Shown here piece by piece: positions 1 to 8,327 of a stretch of 64,000 nucleotides of DNA. Source of the stretch: Bin87 sp963666415 (GTDB lineage: Bacteria > Chloroflexota > Dehalococcoidia > Lucifugimonadales > UBA3495); contig CAXXPD010000003.1 in NCBI GenBank assembly GCA_963666415.2, forward strand, positions 1,736,001 to 1,800,000, in the 5' to 3' direction. Each line of letters begins with the position of its first letter. Position 1 is the first letter of the stretch. The notes under the pieces are model-generated. The model was not told the DNA's origin. It was given only the letters and a program-made list of their open reading frames with translations, and did not search any database. The translations under genes were made by a program, and so were the position numbers.

Positions 1-9
1 CACTTTCCG

Positions 10-38
10 TTGACATCGCCGGCACCGGCGCATAAACT
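10..38 (+). promoter_or_regulatory. Probable sigma70 promoter of the DUF1501 gene
   Basis: TTGACA at 10-15, a 17-bp spacer and TAAACT at 33-38 form a good housekeeping promoter. The perfect -35 box and ideal spacing are what make it credible; the -10 box matches at 4 of 6 positions. The implied leader is about 85 nt before the ATG at 129. Inferred from sequence only. Confidence 0.55.
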
Positions 39-128
39 GGCAGCATCAGCTAATAAGGTCCCGGCCACCGCATGGCAGGTTCGGAATGCCAGTTGCGGCG
101 GCAATCCAGTTAAGGAGGCCCTACCGAA

Positions 129-1259
129 ATGACGACTACCATCAAAAACCGGTCACTGGTTGTGATCCAACTGACCGGCGCCAACGACCCTCTTAACACT
201 GTCATCCCTTATACGGACGGTCATTATCACGATTTCCGGCCCAACGTCAGCATCCCCACCGATCAGGTGATACCGATTGATGGGCAACTGGCGTTCAACC
301 CCAATATGGCGCCCATCAAGGCGCTGTGGGATGAGGGCAAAGTGGCCATTGTCAACGGCATTGGCTACCCCAATCCCACCCGCTCCCACTTCCGCAGCAT
401 GGACATCTGGCACACCTGCGAGCCGGAAAAGATTGCCACGGAAGGCTGGCTGGGCCGCGTCATCCGCGACCTGGACCCCAAAGCGCAGAACGTCATAACG
501 GGCGTGAATTTCGGTCGCGGATTGCCGCGCTCCATGGGCGCGCCGGGCGTGCCGGTAGCCTCGGTGGGCAACCTGGAAACCTACGGCCTGTTCCCCGATG
601 TTGAGGAAGACCGCATTCGCGGCCTGTGCCTGGATGCCTTCGGCAAGATGTACGGCGGAGCCGTCCAGGGCGAAGTAATGGACTACCTGGGCCAAACCGG
701 GCGCGACGCGCTGAAGGGCGCCGACATCCTGCGCACCGCCCCCGAAAGTTATTCGTCCACCATCGAATACGCCGACAATTCCATCTCTCAGTCGCTCAAG
801 AATGTTGCCCAGGTGATGTGCGCCGACCTCGGCACGCGCATCTACTACACCCAGCACGGCAGCTTCGACACCCACGGCGACGAGATCAAAGTCCACGGTG
901 GTCTGTGGACGCAGGTTTCCGGCGCCATCAGCGATTTCATGGCCGACCTTGAAGAGCACGGCCGCGGCGATGACGCCATCGTGCTGGTCTGGACTGAATT
1001 CGGCCGGCGCATCCGCGACAACGGCTCCGGAACCGACCACGGGTCGGGCGGAACCGCGTTCATCATGGGCAATTCGGTGAGCGGCGGACTGTACGGCGAG
1101 TATCCTTCCCTGGCCGAGCAGGACCAACTCGACGGCGACCTGCACTACAACAACGACTTCCGCTCCACCTACTCCTCTATTGCGGAACAGTGGCTCGGAC
1201 TCGACCCGGTTAGCATCGTGAACGGCCGCTTCGAGCAGTTCGACTTCCTTCGCCGCTAG
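129..1259 (+). CDS. DUF1501 family protein
   Basis: A 376-residue protein of the DUF1501 family, which has an alkaline-phosphatase/sulfatase-like fold and is usually encoded next to DUF1800, as here. Seen: an N-terminal strand with the family pattern VVIQLTGANDPLNTVIPY (residues 10-27), QHGSFDTHGDE near 245, VWTEFGRRI and DHGSGG near 290-305, and a C-terminal FRSTYSSIAEQWLGLD. The usual Tat signal peptide is absent: the protein starts directly with MTTTIKNRSLVV. A strong AAGGAGG lies 10 bp before the ATG and fixes the start. The enzymatic activity is unknown for the family, so no substrate is proposed. DUF1800 follows on the same strand after 83 bp. Confidence 0.85.
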   Translation: MTTTIKNRSLVVIQLTGANDPLNTVIPYTDGHYHDFRPNVSIPTDQVIPIDGQLAFNPNMAPIKALWDEGKVAIVNGIGYPNPTRSHFRSMDIWHTCEPEKIATEGWLGRVIRDLDPKAQNVITGVNFGRGLPRSMGAPGVPVASVGNLETYGLFPDVEEDRIRGLCLDAFGKMYGGAVQGEVMDYLGQTGRDALKGADILRTAPESYSSTIEYADNSISQSLKNVAQVMCADLGTRIYYTQHGSFDTHGDEIKVHGGLWTQVSGAISDFMADLEEHGRGDDAIVLVWTEFGRRIRDNGSGTDHGSGGTAFIMGNSVSGGLYGEYPSLAEQDQLDGDLHYNNDFRSTYSSIAEQWLGLDPVSIVNGRFEQFDFLRR

Positions 1260-1288
1260 GCGAATCGCTGCAATAGCCCAATTCTTCA

Positions 1289-1336
1289 CTAGAACATTAC
1301 TGCACCAGAACAATACCGCTCCAGAACAATACGGAG
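1289..1336 (+). repeat. Three 16-bp imperfect tandem repeats before the DUF1800 gene
   Basis: Units start at 1289, 1305 and 1321: CTAGAACATTACTGCA, CCAGAACAATACCGCT and CCAGAACAATACGGAG. The last unit runs into the CGGAGG ribosome-binding site of the DUF1800 gene (ATG 1343). It is one of several short tandem duplications found just 5' of genes in this window. Confidence 0.8.
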
Positions 1337-1342
1337 GCAATT

Positions 1343-2758
1343 ATGAGCAATGCCGACATTGCCTTGATGGCTCACCTGATGCGCCGCGCCGGATTTGGCG
1401 CCAGTCGCGACGAACTGGAACAGCAGGTGGCACGTGGCTACGAGACTATGGTTGAAGACCTGCTGAACCCAGGCGATGCCAACGCCATGCCCGATGACCT
1501 GATCCGCCGGTTCCACTCGGATATGGCGGAGATGCGCGAACTCAACAGTGCCGGCGCCTACTGGATGTACCGGATGGTAACCACGCAGAACCCGCTGGAA
1601 GAAAAGATCGCTCTTTTCTGGCACGGCCTGTTCGCCACCGGCTACTCCAAGCTCAACCAGGCGCGCGCGATGATGAACCAGATTGAGACCTTCCGACGGC
1701 ACGCCCTCGGTTCCTTCCGCACCATGCTCGTCGAGTTGTCGAAAGACCCGGCCATGATTATCTGGCTCGACAATCACGACAATCATAAAGGCGACATCAA
1801 CGAGAACTACGGCCGGGAATTGCTCGAGCTGTTCTCAATGGGCGTCGGCAACTACTCTGAAGACGACATCAAGGAGTGCGCCCGCGCCTTCACCGGCTGG
1901 ACTCTGGGCAACGCCGAGTACATGGCGACGCGTGCCAGTCGCGATTCCATCTGGCCTTACAGCCGCATCGCCTGGCACTTCAATTACCGGGAGCACGACC
2001 ACGACGACGGAGAGAAGACCTTCCTCGGGCACACCGGCAACTTCAACGGCGATGACATTATCGACATCATCGTGCAACAGGACGCCACCGCCCGTTTCCT
2101 GTGCACCCGACTGTTCCAGTTCTTCGCCGCAGACGCGGTGAGCGAAGCTGGCCAAGCCGCCATCGAAGATATGGTGGCCTCCTACTTCGCTTCCAATTAC
2201 GAGATCAGCGCCATCCTGCGTACGCTGTTAAACTCGGACTACTTCAAGTCCGAGCAGGCGCGATTTGCCCGCGTGAAAGGTCCGGTTGAGCTGGTTGTTG
2301 GAGCCGTGCGCATGGCCGGTACTTACCAGGAGCCAACCTTCGGAGCCGATCAACTCGCGCGCCACACCGTCTACATGGGGCAGGGCATCTTCCAGCCACC
2401 CAGCGTTGAAGGATGGCACGAAGGAGCCGAGTGGATTGACAGCGGGGCGTTGGTCGAGCGGGTCAACTTCGTTGGCAAGGAACTGGGCGATCCCGGTAAC
2501 CCGGGCGTCAAGGCCATCATCGACCGCCTCGCCACCCGGATTGACGGCCCACTCTCGCCCGAAGACCAGGTTGACGGTTGCGTAGACCTCCTCGGCCCGC
2601 TGGTTCTAACGAATAACACACGTAACTCGCTGAGTGAGTTCGCCGCCGAACAGGGCGCGGCGGACCTCCGCCCCGAACACCGCACGGAGGCCGACGAACA
2701 GCGCATCGCCAACCTCCTGCGTCTGCTCACCGCGACTCGCGAGTACCAACTGGCCTAG
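1343..2758 (+). CDS. DUF1800 family protein
   Basis: A 471-residue DUF1800 protein, co-directional with and downstream of its usual partner DUF1501. Seen: HLMRRAGFGASRDELEQ at the N-terminus, FWHGLFATGYSKL near residue 90, and the family signature NYGRELLELFSMGVGNY followed by ECARAFTGWTLG near residues 155-190. The C-terminal half carries the PPSVEGWHEGAEWI segment typical of the family. CGGAGG sits 5 bp before the ATG. DUF1501/DUF1800 pairs are often in secreted or surface-associated operons of environmental bacteria, but the biochemical role is not known. No signal peptide is seen here. A hairpin terminator follows at 2780. Confidence 0.87.
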   Translation: MSNADIALMAHLMRRAGFGASRDELEQQVARGYETMVEDLLNPGDANAMPDDLIRRFHSDMAEMRELNSAGAYWMYRMVTTQNPLEEKIALFWHGLFATGYSKLNQARAMMNQIETFRRHALGSFRTMLVELSKDPAMIIWLDNHDNHKGDINENYGRELLELFSMGVGNYSEDDIKECARAFTGWTLGNAEYMATRASRDSIWPYSRIAWHFNYREHDHDDGEKTFLGHTGNFNGDDIIDIIVQQDATARFLCTRLFQFFAADAVSEAGQAAIEDMVASYFASNYEISAILRTLLNSDYFKSEQARFARVKGPVELVVGAVRMAGTYQEPTFGADQLARHTVYMGQGIFQPPSVEGWHEGAEWIDSGALVERVNFVGKELGDPGNPGVKAIIDRLATRIDGPLSPEDQVDGCVDLLGPLVLTNNTRNSLSEFAAEQGAADLRPEHRTEADEQRIANLLRLLTATREYQLA

Positions 2759-2779
2759 CCACAGGTTCACGCCATTTTT

Positions 2780-2807
2780 AGTCCGCCCGGCTATTGTCGG
2801 GCGGACT
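2780..2807 (+). terminator. Hairpin terminator after DUF1800
   Basis: A 10-bp perfect stem AGTCCGCCCG/CGGGCGGACT with an 8-nt loop is followed by GTTT. It ends the DUF1501-DUF1800 transcript 22 bp after the stop codon. The T-tract is short, so strength is uncertain. Confidence 0.7.
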
Positions 2808-2843
2808 GTTTAAACCGACCAACCGCAGATATGCCGTCCCTCC

Positions 2844-2899
2844 AGCTACGTGCTTTCGACTACGTACTTCCGACTACCTGCATCCGGCTACCTCGATAA
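2844..2899 (+). repeat. Four 14-bp imperfect tandem repeats before the NHL gene
   Basis: Units start at 2844, 2858, 2872 and 2886: AGCTACGTGCTTTC, GACTACGTACTTCC, GACTACCTGCATCC and GGCTACCTCGATAA. The array ends inside the AAGGAG ribosome-binding site (2898-2903) of the GTG-start NHL gene. It is the longest of the pre-start arrays in the window. Confidence 0.85.
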
Positions 2900-2911
2900 G
2901 GAGACGACATC

Positions 2912-3943
2912 GTGACTACTGCTGCTGTTAGCGCCGGCCCGGTGGAATACATCAAGACGGTCGGCCTCACCACCAATCAAAGCGGGCGTGGGTTCATCAA
3001 CCCCTACGACTCCGCGGTAACTGCTGATGGCCGCATTCTGGTGCTCAGCCATTGCGACACGGCCCGCGCAGCGCTGGTCCGCATCGGAATTCTGAACTGG
3101 GAAGAAGACTACCTGGGCGAATTCAGCAAGGGTTACGGACGTGGCGAAGGTCAATGGATGCTGCCGGTGGCCATTGCCGTCAACAGCCAGCAGCACGTAC
3201 ACGTCACCGACGAGCATCTGCACCGGATTACGGTTTTCGACCTGGACGGCAACCTGATTCGGCAATTCGGCGAAAAGGGCAGCGCAGCGGGTCAACTCAA
3301 TGCCCCTTCCGGAATCGCCATCGCGCGGGACGATACCATCTATGTGGTGGAACAGCGCAATAACCGCGTCCAGCGATTCAACCGTGAAGGCGAACCTTTG
3401 GGGTATTGGGGCGAGGCCGGTAGCGGCCCAGGTCAGTTCAATATGCCGTGGGGCGTTGGACTGGACGGCAACGGCGATGTGTACGTTGCCGACTGGCGCA
3501 ACGACCGGGTCCAACGGTTCACCGCCGACGGCCAGTTCGTCTCCGTCTACGGTTCGTCCGGCGCCGGCGATGGACAACTCAGCCGTCCCTCCAGCGTGTG
3601 CGTGGACTCTGACGGGTACGTTTACATCTCCGACTGGGGTAACGAGCGCGTCCAGCTGTTCGATTCCAACGGCGGATTCGTCCAGTCGCTGCGGGGGCAA
3701 GCCACCCTGTCCAAGTGGGCGCAGGACTTTATGTCCGTAAACCCTGATGAAAGCAACACCCGTGAAATGTCTAACCTGGTGCCGGAGTTGCCGCCTCATC
3801 TGGATACGCCTTATCTCATTTCATCCCAGATCGAACCCTATTTCTGGGGCCCGGTTTCAGTGCGACTTGACGCAGAAGAACGGTTATACGTAACGGAATC
3901 CAACCGGCACCGCGTGCAGATCTACCAGCGCCGGAAAGACTAG
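2912..3943 (+). CDS. NHL-repeat beta-propeller protein
   Basis: A 343-residue protein built of about six NHL repeats. Repeats are visible as recurrent GQL/F...P.GIA or VGL, D..G.IYV.D..N.RVQRF modules, for example VYVADWRNDRVQRF and VYISDWGNERVQLF around residues 190-260. NHL propellers are binding scaffolds or lyase-type enzymes (peptidylglycine alpha-amidating lyase fold); no catalytic assignment can be made here. No signal peptide is seen, so it is predicted cytoplasmic. The start is GTG at 2912 with AAGGAG 8 bp upstream. It lies 7 bp before glcD and is probably co-transcribed with the glycolate oxidase genes. Confidence 0.85.
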   Translation: MTTAAVSAGPVEYIKTVGLTTNQSGRGFINPYDSAVTADGRILVLSHCDTARAALVRIGILNWEEDYLGEFSKGYGRGEGQWMLPVAIAVNSQQHVHVTDEHLHRITVFDLDGNLIRQFGEKGSAAGQLNAPSGIAIARDDTIYVVEQRNNRVQRFNREGEPLGYWGEAGSGPGQFNMPWGVGLDGNGDVYVADWRNDRVQRFTADGQFVSVYGSSGAGDGQLSRPSSVCVDSDGYVYISDWGNERVQLFDSNGGFVQSLRGQATLSKWAQDFMSVNPDESNTREMSNLVPELPPHLDTPYLISSQIEPYFWGPVSVRLDAEERLYVTESNRHRVQIYQRRKD

Positions 3944-3950
3944 CCAACCG

Positions 3951-5384
3951 TTGGCCGCTACTGACCTGATAACCCAGATTCAGGCCGTCGTCGGAGGCGA
4001 TTACGTAATCGACCATCCGGAAGACCTGCTGGTCTACGAATATGACGGTTCCGTCGACCGCTCGATGCCCCGGGCGGTCGTCCTGCCGGCCAACACCGAA
4101 CAGGCCAGCCAGGTTATATCCCTGGCCTACGCGGCCGGCGTTGCCGTCGTGGGGCGCGGCAGCGGCACCGGACTCAGCGGCGGCGCCATCACGCCCCCGG
4201 ACGGTTTGCAGATTGCCTTCCCCAGGATGAACCGCATCCTGAACGTCGACACCGCCAACCGCACTGCGCTGGTTGAGCCTGGTGTCATCAACCTGGATCT
4301 GGATATCCACGTTCGCAAGTTTGGGATGCGCTATGCCCCTGATCCTTCCAGTCAGCGGGCCTGCAGTCTGGGCGGCAACATCGCCGAAAACGCTGGCGGC
4401 CCCCATTGCCTCGCCTACGGCACCACCACCAACCACGTGATCGGCATGGAGGTCATCCTGGAGGACGGACAGGTGGTCGAGTTGGGTGGCATGGCCCGCG
4501 AAACAGTCGGCTACGACCTACGCGGCGCATTCGTCGGCTCGGAGGGCACATTCGGCATCGCCACGAAAATCCTGGTGCGCCTGCTGCCCGTACCGGAATC
4601 GGTGCGTACGTTCCTGGGCATATTTGCCGACATTGATTTGGCCTGCACCGCAGTGTCAGCAATCGTGGGCCACGGGATCATCCCGGCCGCGCTGGAAATG
4701 ATCGACGCATTGAGCATCAAAGCGGTGCAAAACGTCACCGACGCCGGTTATCCCAACGACGCCGGAGCCGTGCTGCTGATCGAACTGGAAGGGCTGCACG
4801 AAGAGGTCGAAGAGCTTAGCCTCGAAGTCGAGTCCGCGCTCTGGGACACCGGCGCCGCCGATGTCCGCATCGCCGAGGCCGACGACGAACGCGAGCGTCT
4901 CTGGGTTGGTCGCAAAACGGCGTTCGGCGCCTTCGGAACCATCGCCCCGAACTACTACCTAGTGGATGGCGTGGTTCCCCGAACTCGCCTCACGCAGATG
5001 CTCCGCAAGGTAACCAGCGTCAGCGAGCGATACGGCATCACCATCGCCAACGTCTTCCACGCCGGCGATGGCAATCTGCACCCCTGTATGCTGTTCGACG
5101 CCCGCGACCCTGGCGTCATGGAAAACGCCATGGCCGCTGCCGCCGAATTGATGCAGGAGTGCGCCGCTCTGGGCGGAACGCTCAGCGGAGAACACGGCAT
5201 CGGCCTGGAAAAAAAGGAATTCATGCCCCTCGTTTACACGGACGAGGATATGGCGGCGATGCAGCGCACCCGAAACGCCTTTGCGCCCGAAAACAGGCTG
5301 AACCCGGGCAAAATCTTCCCCGACGGCTCCTATTACCATCCCTCGCCACATCCGGCCAGCCACACCGCCGGATTGTACGCGTGA
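3951..5384 (+). CDS. glcD: Glycolate oxidase FAD subunit GlcD
   Basis: A 477-residue FAD-linked oxidase (FAD_binding_4 plus FAD-oxidase C) matching GlcD, the catalytic subunit that oxidises glycolate or D-lactate and passes electrons to GlcF and the quinone pool. Seen: VVGRGSGTGLSGGA (residues 63-76, FAD pyrophosphate binding), AENAGGPHCLAYGTT near 145, GTFGIATKILVRLLP near 200, and the C-terminal HAGDGNLHPCM and SGEHGIGLEKK segments that bring in the substrate-binding histidines and acids. The start is TTG at 3951, only 7 bp after the NHL stop; no strong ribosome-binding site is seen, so an internal start is possible. glcE and glcF follow. Confidence 0.88.
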   Translation: MAATDLITQIQAVVGGDYVIDHPEDLLVYEYDGSVDRSMPRAVVLPANTEQASQVISLAYAAGVAVVGRGSGTGLSGGAITPPDGLQIAFPRMNRILNVDTANRTALVEPGVINLDLDIHVRKFGMRYAPDPSSQRACSLGGNIAENAGGPHCLAYGTTTNHVIGMEVILEDGQVVELGGMARETVGYDLRGAFVGSEGTFGIATKILVRLLPVPESVRTFLGIFADIDLACTAVSAIVGHGIIPAALEMIDALSIKAVQNVTDAGYPNDAGAVLLIELEGLHEEVEELSLEVESALWDTGAADVRIAEADDERERLWVGRKTAFGAFGTIAPNYYLVDGVVPRTRLTQMLRKVTSVSERYGITIANVFHAGDGNLHPCMLFDARDPGVMENAMAAAAELMQECAALGGTLSGEHGIGLEKKEFMPLVYTDEDMAAMQRTRNAFAPENRLNPGKIFPDGSYYHPSPHPASHTAGLYA

Positions 5385-5526
5385 ACACTGGCCGGCAGGC
5401 GCGCCCAAACTTGCCACCACTACTGGGGCTCGAACCAGCCCGGCCAACGCCCAAACCCGCTGCTGGGTAGTACCGACTCTCCCGTCGCACCTCAAACCTG
5501 CAATCCCGCATCCCTGGCTTTTCGAT

Positions 5527-6876
5527 ATGACTACCGCAGCCGCCGGCACAGCCTCCGCCCAACTTGCCGATCTCCTCGGCCCTGATGCCGTGGTGGATGC
5601 AGGTCAGTTGCGGCAATACAGCATCGGAACGCTGACGCCCGTCGCGGCGGTGCGGCCCATTGACGGCAGTGGCGTCGCTTCCGCAATGGCCTGGGCAAAT
5701 CGAACCAACACCGCCGTCTATCCGTCGGGCGGGCGGACGCAAATCGATCTGGGCAACCCGGCCACCAAACCCGGCATCGCCCTGGACCTGACCAGACTCA
5801 ATCACCTGGTGGATTTCCAGCCGGCCGATCTCACCATTACGGCGGAGGCGGGCATGACCATCGAGCAACTACAATCGGTGCTGGCGCAGGAAGGCAAGTA
5901 CGTGCCCATCGCCGCGCCTCTGGCTGCCAGCGCCACCATCGGCGGCACCCTGGCCACCGGAACCAGCGGCCCCCTACGCTCAACCTACGGTCTGCCCCGC
6001 GACTGGCTGATCGGCATCAGCGTTGTGGACCCTCGGGGCGTCCAGACCAACGCCGGCGGCAAGGTGGTCAAAAACGTCACCGGCTACGACCTCAACCGTC
6101 TTTATACCGGTTCACTGGGAACGCTGGCGGTCATCACCGAAGCCACCTTCAAGATTGCACCGGCCCCAGCGGAATGGTCGGCAATCGTTGGGGGATTCTC
6201 CGGCCTGGACACCGCAGCCACCGCGTGCCAGAACCTGCAGGCTCAGCATTTCGCGCCGCTGGGCTTACACATCCTGAACCGATCCGCCGCGCAACGCCTG
6301 GCCGCCCTCGGCGATATTGAGCCAGCCGACTACATCGCCATCGCCATCATCGGTGGACGCCCATCATCCGTGCAGCGTCGCCAAAAGGAAACCATGGCCC
6401 TGTGGAAGGACAACGCAGTCTTAATGCGGAACCTGAAGGGCGACGAAACCGTCGCCTTGACTGCTGCATTAACCGATTTGCCCGCCAATCCCGACGCCCG
6501 GCCAACCATCTCCGTGCGGGTCAACTCGCAACCGGCGGGGTTGCGGAACATCCTGGGGATGGAGCTGCCCGTGGCTACCGCCTTGCCACCGCCGGGCGTT
6601 GTCGCCGACGTTGGTTTCGGCGGTGGCAGATTGCTGTGGTGGGATGATTGCTCCGACACCAATGCCCAGGCAATTGCGGAAGCGTTGCAAGGTATCCAGG
6701 CAGCAGCGGTGGCCTCGGGCGGCAGCGCCGTCGTCGAACGCTGCCCAATTTCGGTGAAGCGGCACCTTGACGTTTGGGGCCCGCTACCATCCAGTATGAC
6801 GGTAATGCGACGACTCAAAGCGCAATTCGACCCGGCTGGAATCCTCAACCCGGGTCGATTCATCGGAGGTCTGTGA
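5527..6876 (+). CDS. glcE: Glycolate oxidase FAD-binding subunit GlcE
   Basis: A 449-residue FAD_binding_4 protein placed between glcD and glcF, as in canonical glcDEF operons. Seen: TIGGTLATGTSGPLRSTYG (near residue 140), GGKVVKNVTGYDLNRLYTGS and GTLAVITEATFKI, the classic GlcE FAD contacts, and a C-terminal LKAQFDPAGILNPGRFIGG motif shared by GlcD/GlcE-type oxidases. It is about 100 residues longer than E. coli GlcE. The TGA stop overlaps the ATG of glcF (TGATG), implying translational coupling. The 142-bp gap after glcD holds no gene that I can recognise. Confidence 0.85.
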   Translation: MTTAAAGTASAQLADLLGPDAVVDAGQLRQYSIGTLTPVAAVRPIDGSGVASAMAWANRTNTAVYPSGGRTQIDLGNPATKPGIALDLTRLNHLVDFQPADLTITAEAGMTIEQLQSVLAQEGKYVPIAAPLAASATIGGTLATGTSGPLRSTYGLPRDWLIGISVVDPRGVQTNAGGKVVKNVTGYDLNRLYTGSLGTLAVITEATFKIAPAPAEWSAIVGGFSGLDTAATACQNLQAQHFAPLGLHILNRSAAQRLAALGDIEPADYIAIAIIGGRPSSVQRRQKETMALWKDNAVLMRNLKGDETVALTAALTDLPANPDARPTISVRVNSQPAGLRNILGMELPVATALPPPGVVADVGFGGGRLLWWDDCSDTNAQAIAEALQGIQAAAVASGGSAVVERCPISVKRHLDVWGPLPSSMTVMRRLKAQFDPAGILNPGRFIGGL

Positions 6877-8270
6877 TGGCGGTAACCGGAGAACCGGACA
6901 CACCGGTTGCTGAAACCGTCGACGAGCACGGTCACGGCTACCCCTATGGTATTCCTTTTTTGGGTTCGCTCAACGACGGGCCGGGATTCGCCGGGCCCGA
7001 CGCGCCGGCTGAACCCGATATGTACCGGTGCGTTCACTGCGGTCTGTGCCTCAGCGCCTGTCCCACCTACGTAGAAACGGGCCTGGAGGCGGAATCTCCC
7101 CGCGGGCGCATTGCCCTGATGAAAGCAGTCCACGAAGGTCGCACGGGCATCAGCGATCGTCTGGTGTCCCATTGGGAAATGTGCCTCCAGTGCCGCGCCT
7201 GCGAGGCAGTGTGTCCGTCCGGAGTGCCGTACGGTCGCATCATGGAGCGTACCCGCGCGCAGGTTGCTGAGCACGGCCAGCAGAGTCCGGAGCTGAACCG
7301 GCTATCTCGTCTGTTCCTGCGGGCCGCGCTACCGCACAACCGTCGCCTGCGCCTCGCCGGCCACCTGATGCGCGCCTACCAACGCTCCGGTTTGCAGAAG
7401 CTGGTGCGAAAATCCGGTTTGTTGCGCTGGCTGCCCGGTGGTTTGGGCGATCTGGAAACGCAGATGCCGGTGATGGGCGCTCGTTTCTTTGGCGCCAGCA
7501 ACAAAATTTATAGCGCCGAGGGCGAGCGCCGCATGACCGTCGGACTGCTGTCCGGATGCGTCATGCCCTTGATGCAGGGCGAGGCGATGCGCGCCGCCGT
7601 CCGTGTGCTGCAGCGCAACGGATGCGACGTGGTGGTCCCGCCGGCGCAGGGGTGCTGCGGTGCGCTAAATTTACACGCCGGCGACCTGGAGCTTGGGCGG
7701 CGCATGGCCCGCCGCAACATTGATGCTTTCCTCCAGGCCAACGTCGATGTCATTATCACTGCGTCGGCCGGCTGTGGCTCTGCGATGAAGGAATACGGCG
7801 ACCTGTTGCAGGACGATCCGCACCACGTTGCCGCCGCCAACGAGTTCGCGGCAAAAACGCAGGATATAACCGAGTTTCTGGCCGCGTTGCCGCTTGACCC
7901 GCCGCAGGCGGAGTATCCCTGCCATGTAACGATGCAGGACCCGTGCCACCTGGCCCACGCGCAAAGAATTACCGCCGCGCCGCGTCACGTTTTGCAAAGC
8001 ATACCCGGCCTCACGCTCACCGAGATGCCTGAGTCTGCGTTGTGCTGCGGCTCCGCCGGCTTCTACTCGCTGATTCAGCGGGAGATGTCGGGGCGGCTGC
8101 AACGACGCAAGGTTAACAACGCGCTGGCTACCGAGGCGAATATCATCGCATCGGCCAACCCGGGCTGCATCTCTCAATTGGAACAGGGGTTGCGCAACGT
8201 CGGGTCAGACGTGCGCGTGCTGCACGTGGTGCAGGTGCTGGATGCGGCCTACCAGGCCGAGCACCGCTGA
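6876..8270 (+). CDS. glcF: Glycolate oxidase iron-sulfur subunit GlcF
   Basis: A 464-residue Fe-S protein that carries electrons from GlcDE. Two ferredoxin-type clusters are visible: CVHCGLCLSACP (around residue 50) and CLQCRACEAVCP (around 100). They are followed by two CCG domains with GCCGALNLHAGD and LCCGSAGFYS, typical heterodisulfide-reductase-like cysteine motifs. I chose the ATG at 6876, which overlaps the glcE stop and has GGAGG at 6865-6869, over an upstream in-frame ATG at 6774 inside glcE. The protein is a soluble membrane-associated subunit by family knowledge. A strong hairpin follows at 8286. Confidence 0.9.
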   Translation: MAVTGEPDTPVAETVDEHGHGYPYGIPFLGSLNDGPGFAGPDAPAEPDMYRCVHCGLCLSACPTYVETGLEAESPRGRIALMKAVHEGRTGISDRLVSHWEMCLQCRACEAVCPSGVPYGRIMERTRAQVAEHGQQSPELNRLSRLFLRAALPHNRRLRLAGHLMRAYQRSGLQKLVRKSGLLRWLPGGLGDLETQMPVMGARFFGASNKIYSAEGERRMTVGLLSGCVMPLMQGEAMRAAVRVLQRNGCDVVVPPAQGCCGALNLHAGDLELGRRMARRNIDAFLQANVDVIITASAGCGSAMKEYGDLLQDDPHHVAAANEFAAKTQDITEFLAALPLDPPQAEYPCHVTMQDPCHLAHAQRITAAPRHVLQSIPGLTLTEMPESALCCGSAGFYSLIQREMSGRLQRRKVNNALATEANIIASANPGCISQLEQGLRNVGSDVRVLHVVQVLDAAYQAEHR

Positions 8271-8285
8271 TGAGGCAGAACCAGC

Positions 8286-8310
8286 GGCGGGTCGTTGCGC
8301 CCGACCCGCC
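8286..8310. terminator. Shared hairpin between convergent glcF and aminotransferase genes
   Basis: A perfect 9-bp GC-rich stem GGCGGGTCG/CGACCCGCC with a 7-nt loop lies between the convergent stops of glcF (8270) and the aminotransferase (8328). The + side is followed by ATGATCAAAA rather than a T-run, so it is a weak intrinsic terminator or a transcript-end stabiliser. Confidence 0.55.
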
Positions 8311-8327
8311 ATGATCAAAACCCGAAC

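Noticed and set aside
153..1340. Long minus-strand ORF (395 codons) opposite DUF1501
   Set aside because: It is the antisense shadow of a recognisable DUF1501 gene in high-GC DNA, with low-complexity composition and no ribosome-binding site.
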